A DNA stretch of 14,487 nucleotides. Origin: Candidatus Peribacteraceae bacterium (lineage in GTDB: Bacteria > Patescibacteriota > Gracilibacteria > Peribacterales > Peribacteraceae). How positions within the stretch are numbered: the first letter of the stretch is position 1; every line of letters begins with the position of its first letter. The stretch is taken from NCBI GenBank assembly GCA_028717505.1, contig JAQUNQ010000019.1:1-14487 (forward strand). Direction: 5' to 3'. The translations under genes were made by a program, and so were the position numbers. The notes under the pieces are model-generated. The model ran no database searches. It saw only the letters and a program-made list of their open reading frames with translations, and was not told the DNA's origin. Below are positions 7,120 to 13,950 of this stretch, in pieces.

Positions 7120-7696
7120 TTGATGCGAAGAGATTGCGCAGGAATGTCTGGCGGTGCAGCGGGCTCGCGCCGTGCTGGCGGATGGCTTCGAGGTGCTGGG
7201 GGACGCCGTAGCCTTTGTGGTCATCGAACCCGAAGGTCGGCCACTTCCGCGCGTACTCCGTCATGAGGCGGTCGCGGGTGACTTTGGCGACGATGGACGC
7301 CGCCGAAATGCAGGGCTCGATCTCGTCCCCGCGGATGAGGGAACTGTGGGGGAGGTTGAACCAGAACTTGTCGCGACCGTCGACGAGGAGGTACGTGGGC
7401 TCCATGATTTCGGAGAGCTCCCGGACTGCTATTTGCATGGCCTTCTCGGTCGCGGCGAGGATGCCGTTCTTGTCGATGTCCTGCGCCTCCACGAGGCCGA
7501 TGCCATACGCGCAGTGGCTGGCGATCCAGCAGAAAGCCTCCTCGCGTTCCTCGGGGGTGAGTTGCTTGCTGTCACGGATGAGGGGGTGCAGGGAGACGGC
7601 GTTCAGGACGCAGGCGGCCGCCACGACCGGCCCTGCGAGCGCACCCCGGCCGGCTTCGTCGATGCCGGCGATGACAGCGGAAGAGGAGCGTGTCAT
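7058..7696 (-). CDS. rnhB: Ribonuclease HII
   Basis: The 212-residue enzyme removes ribonucleotides from DNA by cutting the RNA strand of RNA-DNA hybrids. Motifs: GIDEAGRGALAGP with catalytic Asp13 and Glu14, the RDSKQLTPEER segment (41-51), LLVDG with Asp106, and SAASIVAKVTRDR with Asp142, completing the acidic active site; FDDHKGYG follows at 157-164. Length and order are normal for RnhB. The ATG at 7696 gives a short N-terminus of eight residues before the first strand. No Shine-Dalgarno site is seen. The last 20 codons, an Ala/Thr/Arg-rich tail, lie antisense to the end of lgt, so the tail probably arose by read-through into the neighbour and matters little for catalysis. Confidence 0.96.
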   Translation of the reverse strand: MTRSSSAVIAGIDEAGRGALAGPVVAAACVLNAVSLHPLIRDSKQLTPEEREEAFCWIASHCAYGIGLVEAQDIDKNGILAATEKAMQIAVRELSEIMEPTYLLVDGRDKFWFNLPHSSLIRGDEIEPCISAASIVAKVTRDRLMTEYARKWPTFGFDDHKGYGVPQHLEAIRQHGASPLHRQTFLRNLFASITPAAATTTRAERRRGRVAP

Positions 7697-7782
7697 GCGG
7701 ACAGTGTCAGGCTAGAAGATGGTCCATTCACTCGGTATCGCAGCAGGAGAGGAGTTGTGTTCTGGTGGCAGCTCCATCGTTG

Positions 7783-7893
7783 ATGAAGGAGCAGGAAGAT
7801 GCGAAACAAAAACAGCCTACAAAATCCCGGAAACGCGCCGATGTGGCGGCGATAGCGGAGGGGGTCATCGGCGCAGCGCTTTCCCTGTCCTGA
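7783..7893 (+). CDS. Possible 36-residue peptide or truncated gene
   Basis: The frame from ATG 7783 encodes a lysine-rich start (MKEQEDAKQKQPTKSRKR) followed by a small-residue segment (ADVAAIAEGVIGAALSLS) and a TGA at 7891-7893. This resembles the beginning of small glycine-zipper or YtxH-like proteins, where the hydrophobic part would continue. The stop falls inside the REP-like motif that begins at 7883, so an inserted repeat may have cut a longer gene short. There is no Shine-Dalgarno site and no convincing promoter. It may also be a chance frame. Confidence 0.25.
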   Translation: MKEQEDAKQKQPTKSRKRADVAAIAEGVIGAALSLS

Positions 7894-7907
7894 GCGCAGT
7901 CGAAGGG
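7883..7907. repeat. REP-like motif (TGAGCGCAGTCGAAGG core)
   Basis: The 25-base stretch contains TCCTGAGCGCAGTCGAAGGG, the reverse complement of the CCTTCGACTGCGCTCAGGA family of intergenic motifs. From memory this motif recurs in many CPR and metagenomic genomes and yields spurious frames containing STALRTG or LRLRSGQ. Both signatures appear here in minus-strand frames. The motif opens with CCCTGTCC, which recurs inverted as GGACAGGG at 8112-8119. Copy number in this genome cannot be seen from one window. Confidence 0.6.
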
Positions 7908-7911
7908 TTTC

Positions 7912-7945
7912 GCCCTTTCTTTGCCGCGCTTGGCAAAGAAAGGGC
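7912..7945. repeat. Perfect 14-bp inverted repeat, 6-base loop
   Basis: GCCCTTTCTTTGCC (7912-7925) is exactly complementary to GGCAAAGAAAGGGC (7932-7945), with loop GCGCTT. There is no T-run after the stem on either strand, so it is unlike a Rho-independent terminator. It sits directly after the REP-like motif and 33 bases before a second stem of nearly the same size. Confidence 0.8.
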
Positions 7946-7978
7946 AACACTCGTTCCGCTGGAGAAGCCCTGTGATTC

Positions 7979-8011
7979 CTTCTTTCTCTGTCTGCCCGAC
8001 AGAGAAAGAAG
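7979..8011. repeat. Perfect 14-bp inverted repeat, 5-base loop
   Basis: CTTCTTTCTCTGTC (7979-7992) is exactly complementary to GACAGAGAAAGAAG (7998-8011), with loop TGCCC. Like the first stem, one arm is pyrimidine-rich with runs of T and the other is purine-rich, so the two may be diverged copies of one design. No T-run follows. Confidence 0.8.
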
Positions 8012-8049
8012 CAAAGAGAGCGCACCGCGCGCCAAAGCCCGCTCCACCC

Positions 8050-8121
8050 GGCCCTGTGCCTCCTCATCTGCTCCTCCAAGGCTTCGGAGCAGACTCGTCG
8101 GCAACGTCTGCGGACAGGGCC
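8050..8121. repeat. Nested inverted repeats, 72 bases
   Basis: An outer stem GGCCCTGT (8050-8057) with ACAGGGCC (8114-8121) encloses TCTGCTCC (8067-8074) with GGAGCAGA (8086-8093). GCAGAC (8089-8094) can alternatively pair with GTCTGC (8106-8111), so two inner folds compete. This could be a structured RNA 3' of the MurE-like gene or part of a mobile repeat; neither is proven. Confidence 0.55.
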
Positions 8122-8185
8122 TCCCCCTTCACCCCCCGTGGCGCGCGGAGCCAACCCATGTATGTTGTTTGCAGGACTGAGATGT

Positions 8186-9478
8186 TCATTTCACCATTTT
8201 CTTCAAGAGCTCCCGGGCGATCGCGCGCTCATCCCAGGGAATCTGCCCCTCCGCGGTCATCATCGTCGTGTCGCTCCCTTTCGCGCAGAGGATGACGGCG
8301 TCGCCGGGCTCCGCCTTCGCGAAGAGGAAGGCCATCGCCTCGCGGCGGTCGAAGATCTTATGCGCGTCGCAGTGAGCTTGATCGATCCCGGCCCACACTT
8401 CCTCGATGATCGTGTGCGGGTCTTCCGTATACGGGTCCTCGTTCGTGACGACGACAATATCTGCGAGGCGGGAGCAGAGCGCGCCGACCTGCGGGCGCTT
8501 CTCGCGCATGCGGTCCCCGCAGCTTCCCGTGAGAGCGAGGAGGCGCTTGTCCGGAGGTAGCAGAGCCCGGAGCGTCGTGAGCGTCTTCTCGTAGGCAGCG
8601 GGAGTCACCGTGAAATCCACGAAGACGGAGAAGGGCTGCCCCTCGTCAATCTGCTCCATTCTCCCGGGGACGCCCGGAAAGCTCCGAAGCGCTTCGATGG
8701 ACCGCTCGGGAGGGATGCCGACCGCCTGCGCGCAGGCGATGGCGCAGAGGGCATTCTCCAGATTGAACAGCCCGTGAATGCGGAGCGCGAGGGGGAGGCG
8801 CTGGTCCGGGCGGGTGAGGTGTACCGTGCCGCGCACGCCTTGTGGGGATTCGGCGCTGTCCGTGAGGGAGAGATCCGCTGCGGGGGTGGTTCCGAAGGTG
8901 AGGGTGTGCGACGAGGGGATCTGTGCGAAGAGCGAAAAGCTCCCGTCATCGCGGTTCAGGACCTTCGTCCCGTCTCGTCGCAGCATGGCGAAGAGGAGGC
9001 CCTTGTCCCGCCGGTACTGCTCCAGGGTGCCGTGATAGTCGAGGTGCTCGGGGGTGGTATTGGTGATCGCAGCCACGCGCGGCCAAGTGGCGCGGAGCCT
9101 CCCCTGCACGAGCCCGTGGGAGGAGGTCTCGAGGACGGCGTGGGTGCATCCCGCGCGGAGGAGACGCCGGAGGAAGCGCTGAATGAGGAAGGGGGAGGGG
9201 GAGGTCTTCTGCGTGGTATTCCATTCCATGGCGTCCTCCATCTGCAGGAAAGCCGTGGAGAGTGCGCCGACGCGGAGGCCCGCCTGGGCGAGGATGTGTG
9301 CCGTCATGCCGACGGTCGTCGTCTTCCCGTCGGTGCCGGTGATGGCGATGATGGTGAGATGGCGCGCCGGGAAGCCGGAGAGGAGCGCCGCGAGGAAGGC
9401 CTTCGCGTGGTGCCACGCGAGGCGCAGGGGATGTCGCTGGGGGATCGCTTTCTTGAGGGAGCGGAGGAGGCGTTTCAT
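8186..9478 (-). CDS. MurE-like Mur ligase lacking the N-terminal domain
   Basis: This 430-residue protein belongs to the ATP-dependent Mur ligases and is closest to MurE, which adds the third amino acid to UDP-MurNAc-L-Ala-D-Glu in peptidoglycan synthesis. Seen: P-loop GTDGKTTT (48-55), EHLDYHGT (144-151), YRRDKGLLF with the likely carbamylated Lys159, HGLFNLENALCAIA (235-248), SCGDRMREKRP (319-329). The central ATPase and C-terminal domains are present, but only about 45 residues precede the P-loop, so the usual N-terminal UDP-substrate domain is missing; normal MurE is near 490 residues. Several C-terminal motifs are altered: VDYAHTP is VDFTVTP (287-293), the DNPR position reads EDPY (347-350), GKGHE is AKGSD (399-403). 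It may use another amino acid or substrate, or be a MurE-like paralogue. Its ATG overlaps the riboflavin kinase stop (ATGA). Confidence 0.85.
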   Translation of the reverse strand: MKRLLRSLKKAIPQRHPLRLAWHHAKAFLAALLSGFPARHLTIIAITGTDGKTTTVGMTAHILAQAGLRVGALSTAFLQMEDAMEWNTTQKTSPSPFLIQRFLRRLLRAGCTHAVLETSSHGLVQGRLRATWPRVAAITNTTPEHLDYHGTLEQYRRDKGLLFAMLRRDGTKVLNRDDGSFSLFAQIPSSHTLTFGTTPAADLSLTDSAESPQGVRGTVHLTRPDQRLPLALRIHGLFNLENALCAIACAQAVGIPPERSIEALRSFPGVPGRMEQIDEGQPFSVFVDFTVTPAAYEKTLTTLRALLPPDKRLLALTGSCGDRMREKRPQVGALCSRLADIVVVTNEDPYTEDPHTIIEEVWAGIDQAHCDAHKIFDRREAMAFLFAKAEPGDAVILCAKGSDTTMMTAEGQIPWDERAIARELLKKMVK

Positions 9479-9858
9479 GGAGCGGTGAGGATAGCACGAG
9501 CCTCCGCGACGTCGATGGCAATCTGCTTCTGGAGTGCTTCCGGGGACGGAAAATTCCGGATATCCCGCAGACGCTTCACGACGGTGACGGTGAGAGTCTC
9601 CGGCGCATGTTCGATATCTCCATCAAGGAAGTGCACTTCACACGAGACTCCTTCGCGGAAGACCGGACGGGGCCCGTAGTGCAGCACGGCGGGGTGTGTG
9701 TGCGCATCGAAGCTCGCCCCGCAGGCGAAGATGCCGAAGGGGAGCTTTGCGGGGACAGAGGTGAGCGCGAGGTTCACCGTCGGAGAGCCGATGATCCTGC
9801 CGCGGCCTGCCCCCTTGATGACGGGAGCGCTGAAGCGGAGAGAGGGGGGGTGGGACAT
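9475..9858 (-). CDS. Stand-alone riboflavin kinase (C-terminal domain of RibF)
   Basis: The product matches the C-terminal kinase domain of bacterial RibF, which phosphorylates riboflavin to FMN. Motifs: GAGRGRIIGSPTVNL (16-30), the GxGxGRxxGxPTxN loop that binds nucleotide and Mg; LHYGPRPVF (59-67); SCEVHFLD (72-79) with the expected catalytic Glu74; and the C-terminal helix LRDIRNFPSPEALQKQI (97-113). At 127 residues it lacks the N-terminal FMN adenylyltransferase domain of the usual roughly 310-residue bifunctional enzyme, so FAD would need another enzyme or uptake. I chose ATG 9858 because a strong ribosome site (GAGGTGAT) lies 7 bases before it; in-frame ATG 9867 and GTG 9870 are alternatives but sit on that site. 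It begins 14 bases after the S-layer-homology gene and overlaps the MurE-like gene by 4. Confidence 0.88.
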   Translation of the reverse strand: MSHPPSLRFSAPVIKGAGRGRIIGSPTVNLALTSVPAKLPFGIFACGASFDAHTHPAVLHYGPRPVFREGVSCEVHFLDGDIEHAPETLTVTVVKRLRDIRNFPSPEALQKQIAIDVAEARAILTAP

Positions 9859-9865
9859 GCAAGGC

Positions 9866-9873
9866 ATCACCTC
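9866..9873 (-). promoter_or_regulatory. Strong Shine-Dalgarno site for the riboflavin kinase gene
   Basis: On the minus strand GAGGTGAT matches the complement of the 16S rRNA tail over 8 bases, 7 bases before ATG 9858. It touches the TAG stop of the upstream gene, suggesting re-initiation by terminating ribosomes. It is the only strong site of this kind in the window and it decides the start. Confidence 0.6.
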
Positions 9874-10904
9874 TACGAGGCCTGCCCGGAGGCGGCACGT
9901 GCACTGTCAGCGAGTTTCTTCGCGATGTCCTGCACCTGCTCGGCCAGCGTGGCGAGATTCGGGCTCAATTCCTTCCCGCGAGCCGCGAGGTTCCATGCTT
10001 CGCCCGAGAGGCGAATGGCCTCCTCATACTGCTTGTCTATGCCGGCGCGGTAGGCACGGACGATCGCGCGGAAAGACTCGGTGATCTTCAGGGCCCCCTG
10101 CACGAGGGGTTGATTGGGAGCGCTGGCGTTGGCGCCGCGTGCTGCGAGGAGCGCACGGGCGGAGGCGTACTCCGCCTGCTCGATGTTGTTCGCTTCGAGC
10201 ATGCCAAGCACGATGATAATCTCGCTCTCCGCCTCGGAGAGGAGGGCCTGCGTGCGCCTGCCGGAGCGGTACATGATGTATCGGTACAGGAGCAGAGCCG
10301 TATCACCGCGCGTGAGCTCCCGTCCCGGATCGAGGGTGCCCTGGTTGCTCACCATCGTCATGGAGGAGGTGAGCGCATAGCGGAGGTGCGGGTAGTACCA
10401 GGCATTGGGATCCGTGACATCGCCGGAGAGCGGGAGGCGGATCTCACTGAAGGAGTTCGGATCCACCTTGTAAGCGAGGAGGAGCATCTTGATGAATTCC
10501 ATTTTCTTGACGGTCTGTGTCCCGAAGAAGGAAACCTTCGCCGGAGGGCCGTCAATGATGGAGTTCTGCCGTGCCGCCTCCACGTACGGGAGGTACCAGT
10601 CGCCCGTCTTCACATCGTTGAAGGGGGTTGCCGTGAGCTGGCTCAAGGCTTCCGGCTTGAGGAGGGGGGCAATGATGATCTTGATTGCCTCTGCGCGGTT
10701 CACGGACTTGTTCGGCTTGAAGGTGCCATCCGGATAGCCCGAGATGACGCCCTGCGACTGGAGGTAGGTCACCGCTTCGGCAAGGGGGCTCCCCGCAGGG
10801 ATGTCCGAGAATCCCTCTGCGGCCGAGAGGGTGGGAACGAGGAAAAGCGCCGTTCCGAGTGCGAAGCTGAAGGAACGCGAAAGACGGATGGGGAGAGGGG
10901 ACAT
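9873..10904 (-). CDS. Exported S-layer-homology (SLH) domain protein
   Basis: The 343-residue product has a signal peptide (MSPLPIRLSRSF, hydrophobic core, LSAAEG near 27-31) and three SLH-type modules. The first (about 31-78) is canonical, with FSDIP, SGYPDGTFKPN and VNRAEAIKII. The second (about 95-145) has FNDV and WYLPYVEAARQNSII. The third (about 160-212) has WYYPHLRYAL and LTRGDTALLLYRYI. The rest (about 213-343) is helical and charged, with an Ala-rich end. SLH modules bind pyruvylated secondary wall polymers or related glycans, so this is probably a wall-associated protein or the anchor of a larger assembly. ATG 10904 is chosen because the ORF upstream of it would overlap the promoter and precede the signal peptide with unrelated residues. 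It heads the operon with riboflavin kinase and the MurE-like ligase. Confidence 0.9.
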   Translation of the reverse strand: MSPLPIRLSRSFSFALGTALFLVPTLSAAEGFSDIPAGSPLAEAVTYLQSQGVISGYPDGTFKPNKSVNRAEAIKIIIAPLLKPEALSQLTATPFNDVKTGDWYLPYVEAARQNSIIDGPPAKVSFFGTQTVKKMEFIKMLLLAYKVDPNSFSEIRLPLSGDVTDPNAWYYPHLRYALTSSMTMVSNQGTLDPGRELTRGDTALLLYRYIMYRSGRRTQALLSEAESEIIIVLGMLEANNIEQAEYASARALLAARGANASAPNQPLVQGALKITESFRAIVRAYRAGIDKQYEEAIRLSGEAWNLAARGKELSPNLATLAEQVQDIAKKLADSARAASGQAS

Positions 10905-10926
10905 GGCGAAGGTGAAAAGTGCCGTG

Positions 10927-10955
10927 ATCGTATCAGAGGAAAAATTGAGTGGCAA
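10927..10955 (-). promoter_or_regulatory. Promoter of the SLH operon
   Basis: On the minus strand, TTGCCA (10955-10950) and TACGAT (10932-10927) are spaced by 17 bases, and a TG one base before the -10 makes it an extended -10 site. Transcription would start near 10920, giving a leader of about 16 bases without a Shine-Dalgarno site. It is back to back with the promoter at 11005-11033. Confidence 0.6.
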
Positions 10956-11004
10956 ACACGCTTTTTCAGCTGGAGGCATCAAAATCTCGAGCCGGGGAGG
11001 GATA

Positions 11005-11033
11005 TAGACATTTATTAAGAAATATGATAAAAT
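11005..11033 (+). promoter_or_regulatory. Promoter of the 936-residue surface protein gene
   Basis: TAGACA (11005-11010) and TAAAAT (11028-11033) are spaced by 17 bases, with TG at 11025-11026 forming an extended -10. The start would be near 11040, leaving a leader of about 7 bases before ATG 11048 and no room for a ribosome site. The DNA is strongly AT-rich compared with the flanking genes. Confidence 0.65.
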
Positions 11034-11047
11034 AATACGAAATTACC

Positions 11048-13858
11048 ATGAATACAAAAATAGTCATTTTCGCACAAATTCTGCTGCTTGGTTGGGTTCT
11101 CCTGGCAATTCCCGCAGGGGCATCGGCAGCCGAGAGCGCGTCTTACCAGCTCTACGATGAATTGCCAAATTACAGTCAGCGCGGGCCGAGTGTCTCCGCG
11201 AACTTTCTTCTGAATGAAGATGGGATGACATGGGTGCCGCTCCCCGTTGTGAGCGCGAACTACCAGATCGTGTCGGGACCGCCGATCGTTTCTTCTTCTT
11301 CTTCTTCTTCTTCTTCTTCGAGCAGTGTCTCCACTTCTTCCGCTGCTTCGAGCGAAGCGGAAAATCCGCCGGGGGGTCGGCGAGGAGAGGAGGAGGGAGG
11401 GGGAGGAGGAGAACTGTTCCCGTCTGTGCCCACCGTGCCGACCGGCGCGTCATCGAGTGCTGCGTCACAGGGGATTCCTCTGGTTATTCCGTCCGAGCTT
11501 GTTCCGTCGCAGCCTGCGCAGCCGTCTGCGCCTTCGCGGCGCCCGCAGGTGGTTCATGGGGCTGGAGTGGAAGTGCCTCCCCCGCCAAGCGCCGGAGAGC
11601 CCGGGCAGGAACTGCCATCTGCGCGCCCATCGGAAGCCGGAGAATACGAATACTGTGAGCGGACAGAAATGCCCATCAGGAATGCCGCGACTTCCGGCAC
11701 GGAGGTGGTGTGCGTCTATCGGCTGTATCTCTTCAAGCTCCCCGATGTCTCGCTGCTGGGAACGTTGCGGGGGATGGAAATCTTCCTGCAGAAGACGGAT
11801 ATCCTGCTCCTTCTCATCGGCTTCCTGCTGATCGTCATCGGCATGATCATTCGATGGTGGCAGGCGAAGCGGCGCCGTGACCGAAAGAATAATTGGAAAA
11901 TTTCTTCCCTCTACAAGGGAAAAAAGAAGACACGCCGGCGCTTTCCCCTTTGGTTCCATCTTGTTGGCATCGGCGTGCTCGTGATCCTGTGCGTTCCCCT
12001 CACACATGCGGCCTCCTCGGTGCCGCAGCGTATCGTCTACAACGGGCACCTGCTGAATGCGGGCGGGGAAGCGATCACGACCAGTCATACCGTGCGCTTC
12101 AGCTTGTGGTCGAGTGCGGACTTCGTGACGAGTGACGTGTCGGGTACCGGCGCCATCAATACGACTGCGGCGACGTATGCAGACTGGAAAGAGGCATTCA
12201 CCGTCACGCCCAATGCGCAGGGGTATTTCACGGTGACGCTTGGCAGCGCGGAGGCGCTGCCGGACTTTGCCGCTCTCGCGCCATCGGTCCTGAACAATCT
12301 CCATCTTCAGATTGAGGTGAAGGCTGCCGGCAGCGATGCCACGGCCTATGAGCTCCTCGATGTCGATTCTGCTGATACTGCGGTTGATCGTGCGCCTCTG
12401 AGTTCGGTGCCCAACGCCCTCAATGCGGACCTTCTCGACCAGCGGGATATCGGGACGGGGAGTGGCTCCATCCCGCTGCTCGGCGATGGGGGGCTCCTCC
12501 CGACGAGCACCATCCCGGGGGCGACGAATCTGGAAACCTTCACGCTCGACAGTGACGGGACGGCTGCGGATAAGATCTCCCTGCAGTTTGGCGGCTCGCT
12601 CGCCAAGACGATCACCTACGACATCGGGCTCGATGCATTCGTCTTCAATGCCGGCATCGAAGTGCAGGGAACGGTCTCCGGCAGCGTGCTGCATGCGGAG
12701 CAGGAGCTCACGAGCAGCGGCACGCTCGTCGTGGAAGGGACGACGCAGATGCACGGAGCCCTCACCATTGCGGATGGAGCGGGTCTGGCGGCTTCCGGCG
12801 ATCTCCTGACGAACGGGAATATCACCGTGAACAGCGACAACGGTGCCGCGGATGCCGTGCTCACCTTCGGCAATGATGCGGGAGCCGAGACGGTCAAGTT
12901 CCTGGATGCCGAAGGACGCTTCGAGTTCTCGGACGATGTGCACGTGACAGAGAATCTGACGGCGAGCGGCAGCCTCACCGTCGAGGGGCAGACCACCCTC
13001 AAATCCAACGCGTCGGTGGACGGAAACCTCACGGTGACGGGGCTCATCAACGGCGTGGATATCACGCAAATCACGAGTTCTGCAGACAATTCCCACTTGA
13101 AGGTTTCCACGGGGGCCGGACTTTCGGTGAGCGTCGCACGGGGCGACTACCGTCTCGGCGGGAATGTCACGCAGTTCGCGGGGAGCACAGTGGTCGTTCC
13201 CGATGACGTGACGAGCTACCTCTTCTTCACCTCCACGGGCGTCACCATTTCTCCCGTCGGCTTCCCGGCAGATCGCATGAACATCCCCCTCGCCGCCGTG
13301 GTGTCCTCGGGGGGGAAGGTCGTCTCGGTGACGGATCGTCGCGTCTTTAACAGCGATGACTCGGAGCGCACCGTGACGCGGACATTCGAACCCATGTACG
13401 AGGGGTCCGCCTTCGAGGGGGACGGCTCCGAGAATGTCGGCCAGCTCATCGTGGACCACTCCGGTGCCACGCTCCGGAATTTCTACCAGTGGGAGAGCAC
13501 GCGCGGGACCCTGCAGGACTATGACATCCTCCTTCGTGTGGCGCTTCCCGAGGACTTCGTCCGCTGGGCGGCGACCCCCTTCACGCTCGACTATCGGTCC
13601 GGTTCGGCTGATGCAAATCTGAATCAGGCGGACATCACCGTCTACGACACGGCGGGGGCGGAGGCCACTCTCTCGGGGGACAGCGCGCAGGATCTGGCGA
13701 ATACGAGCTGGACGACGGCTTCCTTCGGCTTCGCGGGGGCACCCACGTGGGCGGCAAGCGGAGAGGTGGTCATCCGCATCAAAGTTTCCTCGAAAGATGG
13801 CTCCCCCATGCAGATTGGGCGCCTCACTCTGCGCTACGTCGAAGTCCTCTCAGAGTAA
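11048..13858 (+). CDS. Large surface protein with two export signals and a repeat-bearing C-terminal half
   Basis: 936 residues in two halves. N-half: signal peptide (1-27, GASAAE), a short domain with two related phrases (VSANFLLNEDG at 49, VSANYQIVSG at 69), a 12-Ser run (82-93), a low-complexity Ser/Pro/Gly/Glu linker to about 195, a segment with two Cys (203, 222), a TM helix (251-269) and a very basic stretch (272-298). C-half: a second hydrophobic segment (299-322) ending in an AxA-like site (THAASS), then RIVYNGHLL (328-336), beta-rich domains, two copies of a roughly 55-residue repeat (496-550, 592-647), a CC-free repeat zone and a C-terminal beta domain (about 780-936). The C-half resembles RIVYNGHLL proteins I associate with Peregrinibacteria; the layout suggests fusion of two exported proteins. 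Likely a surface adhesin or fibre; the exact function is unknown. Confidence 0.8.
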   Translation: MNTKIVIFAQILLLGWVLLAIPAGASAAESASYQLYDELPNYSQRGPSVSANFLLNEDGMTWVPLPVVSANYQIVSGPPIVSSSSSSSSSSSSVSTSSAASSEAENPPGGRRGEEEGGGGGELFPSVPTVPTGASSSAASQGIPLVIPSELVPSQPAQPSAPSRRPQVVHGAGVEVPPPPSAGEPGQELPSARPSEAGEYEYCERTEMPIRNAATSGTEVVCVYRLYLFKLPDVSLLGTLRGMEIFLQKTDILLLLIGFLLIVIGMIIRWWQAKRRRDRKNNWKISSLYKGKKKTRRRFPLWFHLVGIGVLVILCVPLTHAASSVPQRIVYNGHLLNAGGEAITTSHTVRFSLWSSADFVTSDVSGTGAINTTAATYADWKEAFTVTPNAQGYFTVTLGSAEALPDFAALAPSVLNNLHLQIEVKAAGSDATAYELLDVDSADTAVDRAPLSSVPNALNADLLDQRDIGTGSGSIPLLGDGGLLPTSTIPGATNLETFTLDSDGTAADKISLQFGGSLAKTITYDIGLDAFVFNAGIEVQGTVSGSVLHAEQELTSSGTLVVEGTTQMHGALTIADGAGLAASGDLLTNGNITVNSDNGAADAVLTFGNDAGAETVKFLDAEGRFEFSDDVHVTENLTASGSLTVEGQTTLKSNASVDGNLTVTGLINGVDITQITSSADNSHLKVSTGAGLSVSVARGDYRLGGNVTQFAGSTVVVPDDVTSYLFFTSTGVTISPVGFPADRMNIPLAAVVSSGGKVVSVTDRRVFNSDDSERTVTRTFEPMYEGSAFEGDGSENVGQLIVDHSGATLRNFYQWESTRGTLQDYDILLRVALPEDFVRWAATPFTLDYRSGSADANLNQADITVYDTAGAEATLSGDSAQDLANTSWTTASFGFAGAPTWAASGEVVIRIKVSSKDGSPMQIGRLTLRYVEVLSE
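11291..11317 (+). repeat. (TCT)9 microsatellite encoding poly-Ser
   Basis: Nine TCT codons in a row, followed by TCG, AGC and AGT, give 12 consecutive serines (residues 82-93). Slippage would change the linker length by whole codons without breaking the frame. The pure TCT tract differs from the mixed codon use of the rest of the gene. Confidence 0.9.
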
Positions 13859-13898
13859 CATAAGGAAACATAATTATACTATTGTCTACTAATCTGGT

Positions 13899-13927
13899 AT
13901 GACAAATGTTCTTAACATTGATAAAAT
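13899..13927 (+). promoter_or_regulatory. Promoter of the partial surface protein gene
   Basis: ATGACA (13899-13904) and TAAAAT (13922-13927) are spaced by 17 bases, with the same -10 hexamer as the promoter at 11005-11033. Transcription would start near 13934, 17 bases before ATG 13951. The 92-base gap from 13859 to 13950 is AT-rich and shows no terminator hairpin after the upstream gene. Confidence 0.5.
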
Positions 13928-13950
13928 GATGCGAATACCAAAAAAATCAA

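Larger units (their letters stand above)
7697..8185. other. 489-base region without a firm gene, rich in inverted repeats
   Basis: This lies between the rnhB start (7696, -) and the 3' end of the MurE-like gene (8186, -). It holds one doubtful 36-codon frame (7783-7893), a REP-like motif (7883-7907) and three inverted-repeat structures (7912-7945, 7979-8011, 8050-8121). Several longer open frames cross it on both strands, but they are Arg/Ser/Pro-rich, run through the palindromes and resemble no protein. No tRNA, rRNA or riboswitch core is recognised. 8122-8185 shows nothing. Confidence 0.6.

Noticed and set aside
7912..8011. Two Rho-independent terminators
   Set aside because: Neither stem is followed by a T-run on either strand; the T-rich parts lie within the stems.
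7883..8121. CRISPR array
   Set aside because: The repeats are inverted pairs of different sequence, not regularly spaced direct repeats.
7693..8180. Several 70-150 codon frames in the rnhB to MurE-like gap on both strands
   Set aside because: They run straight through perfect palindromes and the REP-like motif, giving STALRTG and LRLRSGQ-type junk translations.
11291..11317. Phase-variation switch in the TCT tract
   Set aside because: Unit changes of three bases keep the frame, so only the linker length would vary.
11465..13459. 664-codon open frame on the minus strand opposite the large surface protein
   Set aside because: Arg/His-rich shadow with no domain; the plus strand has signal peptide, TM helices and repeats.
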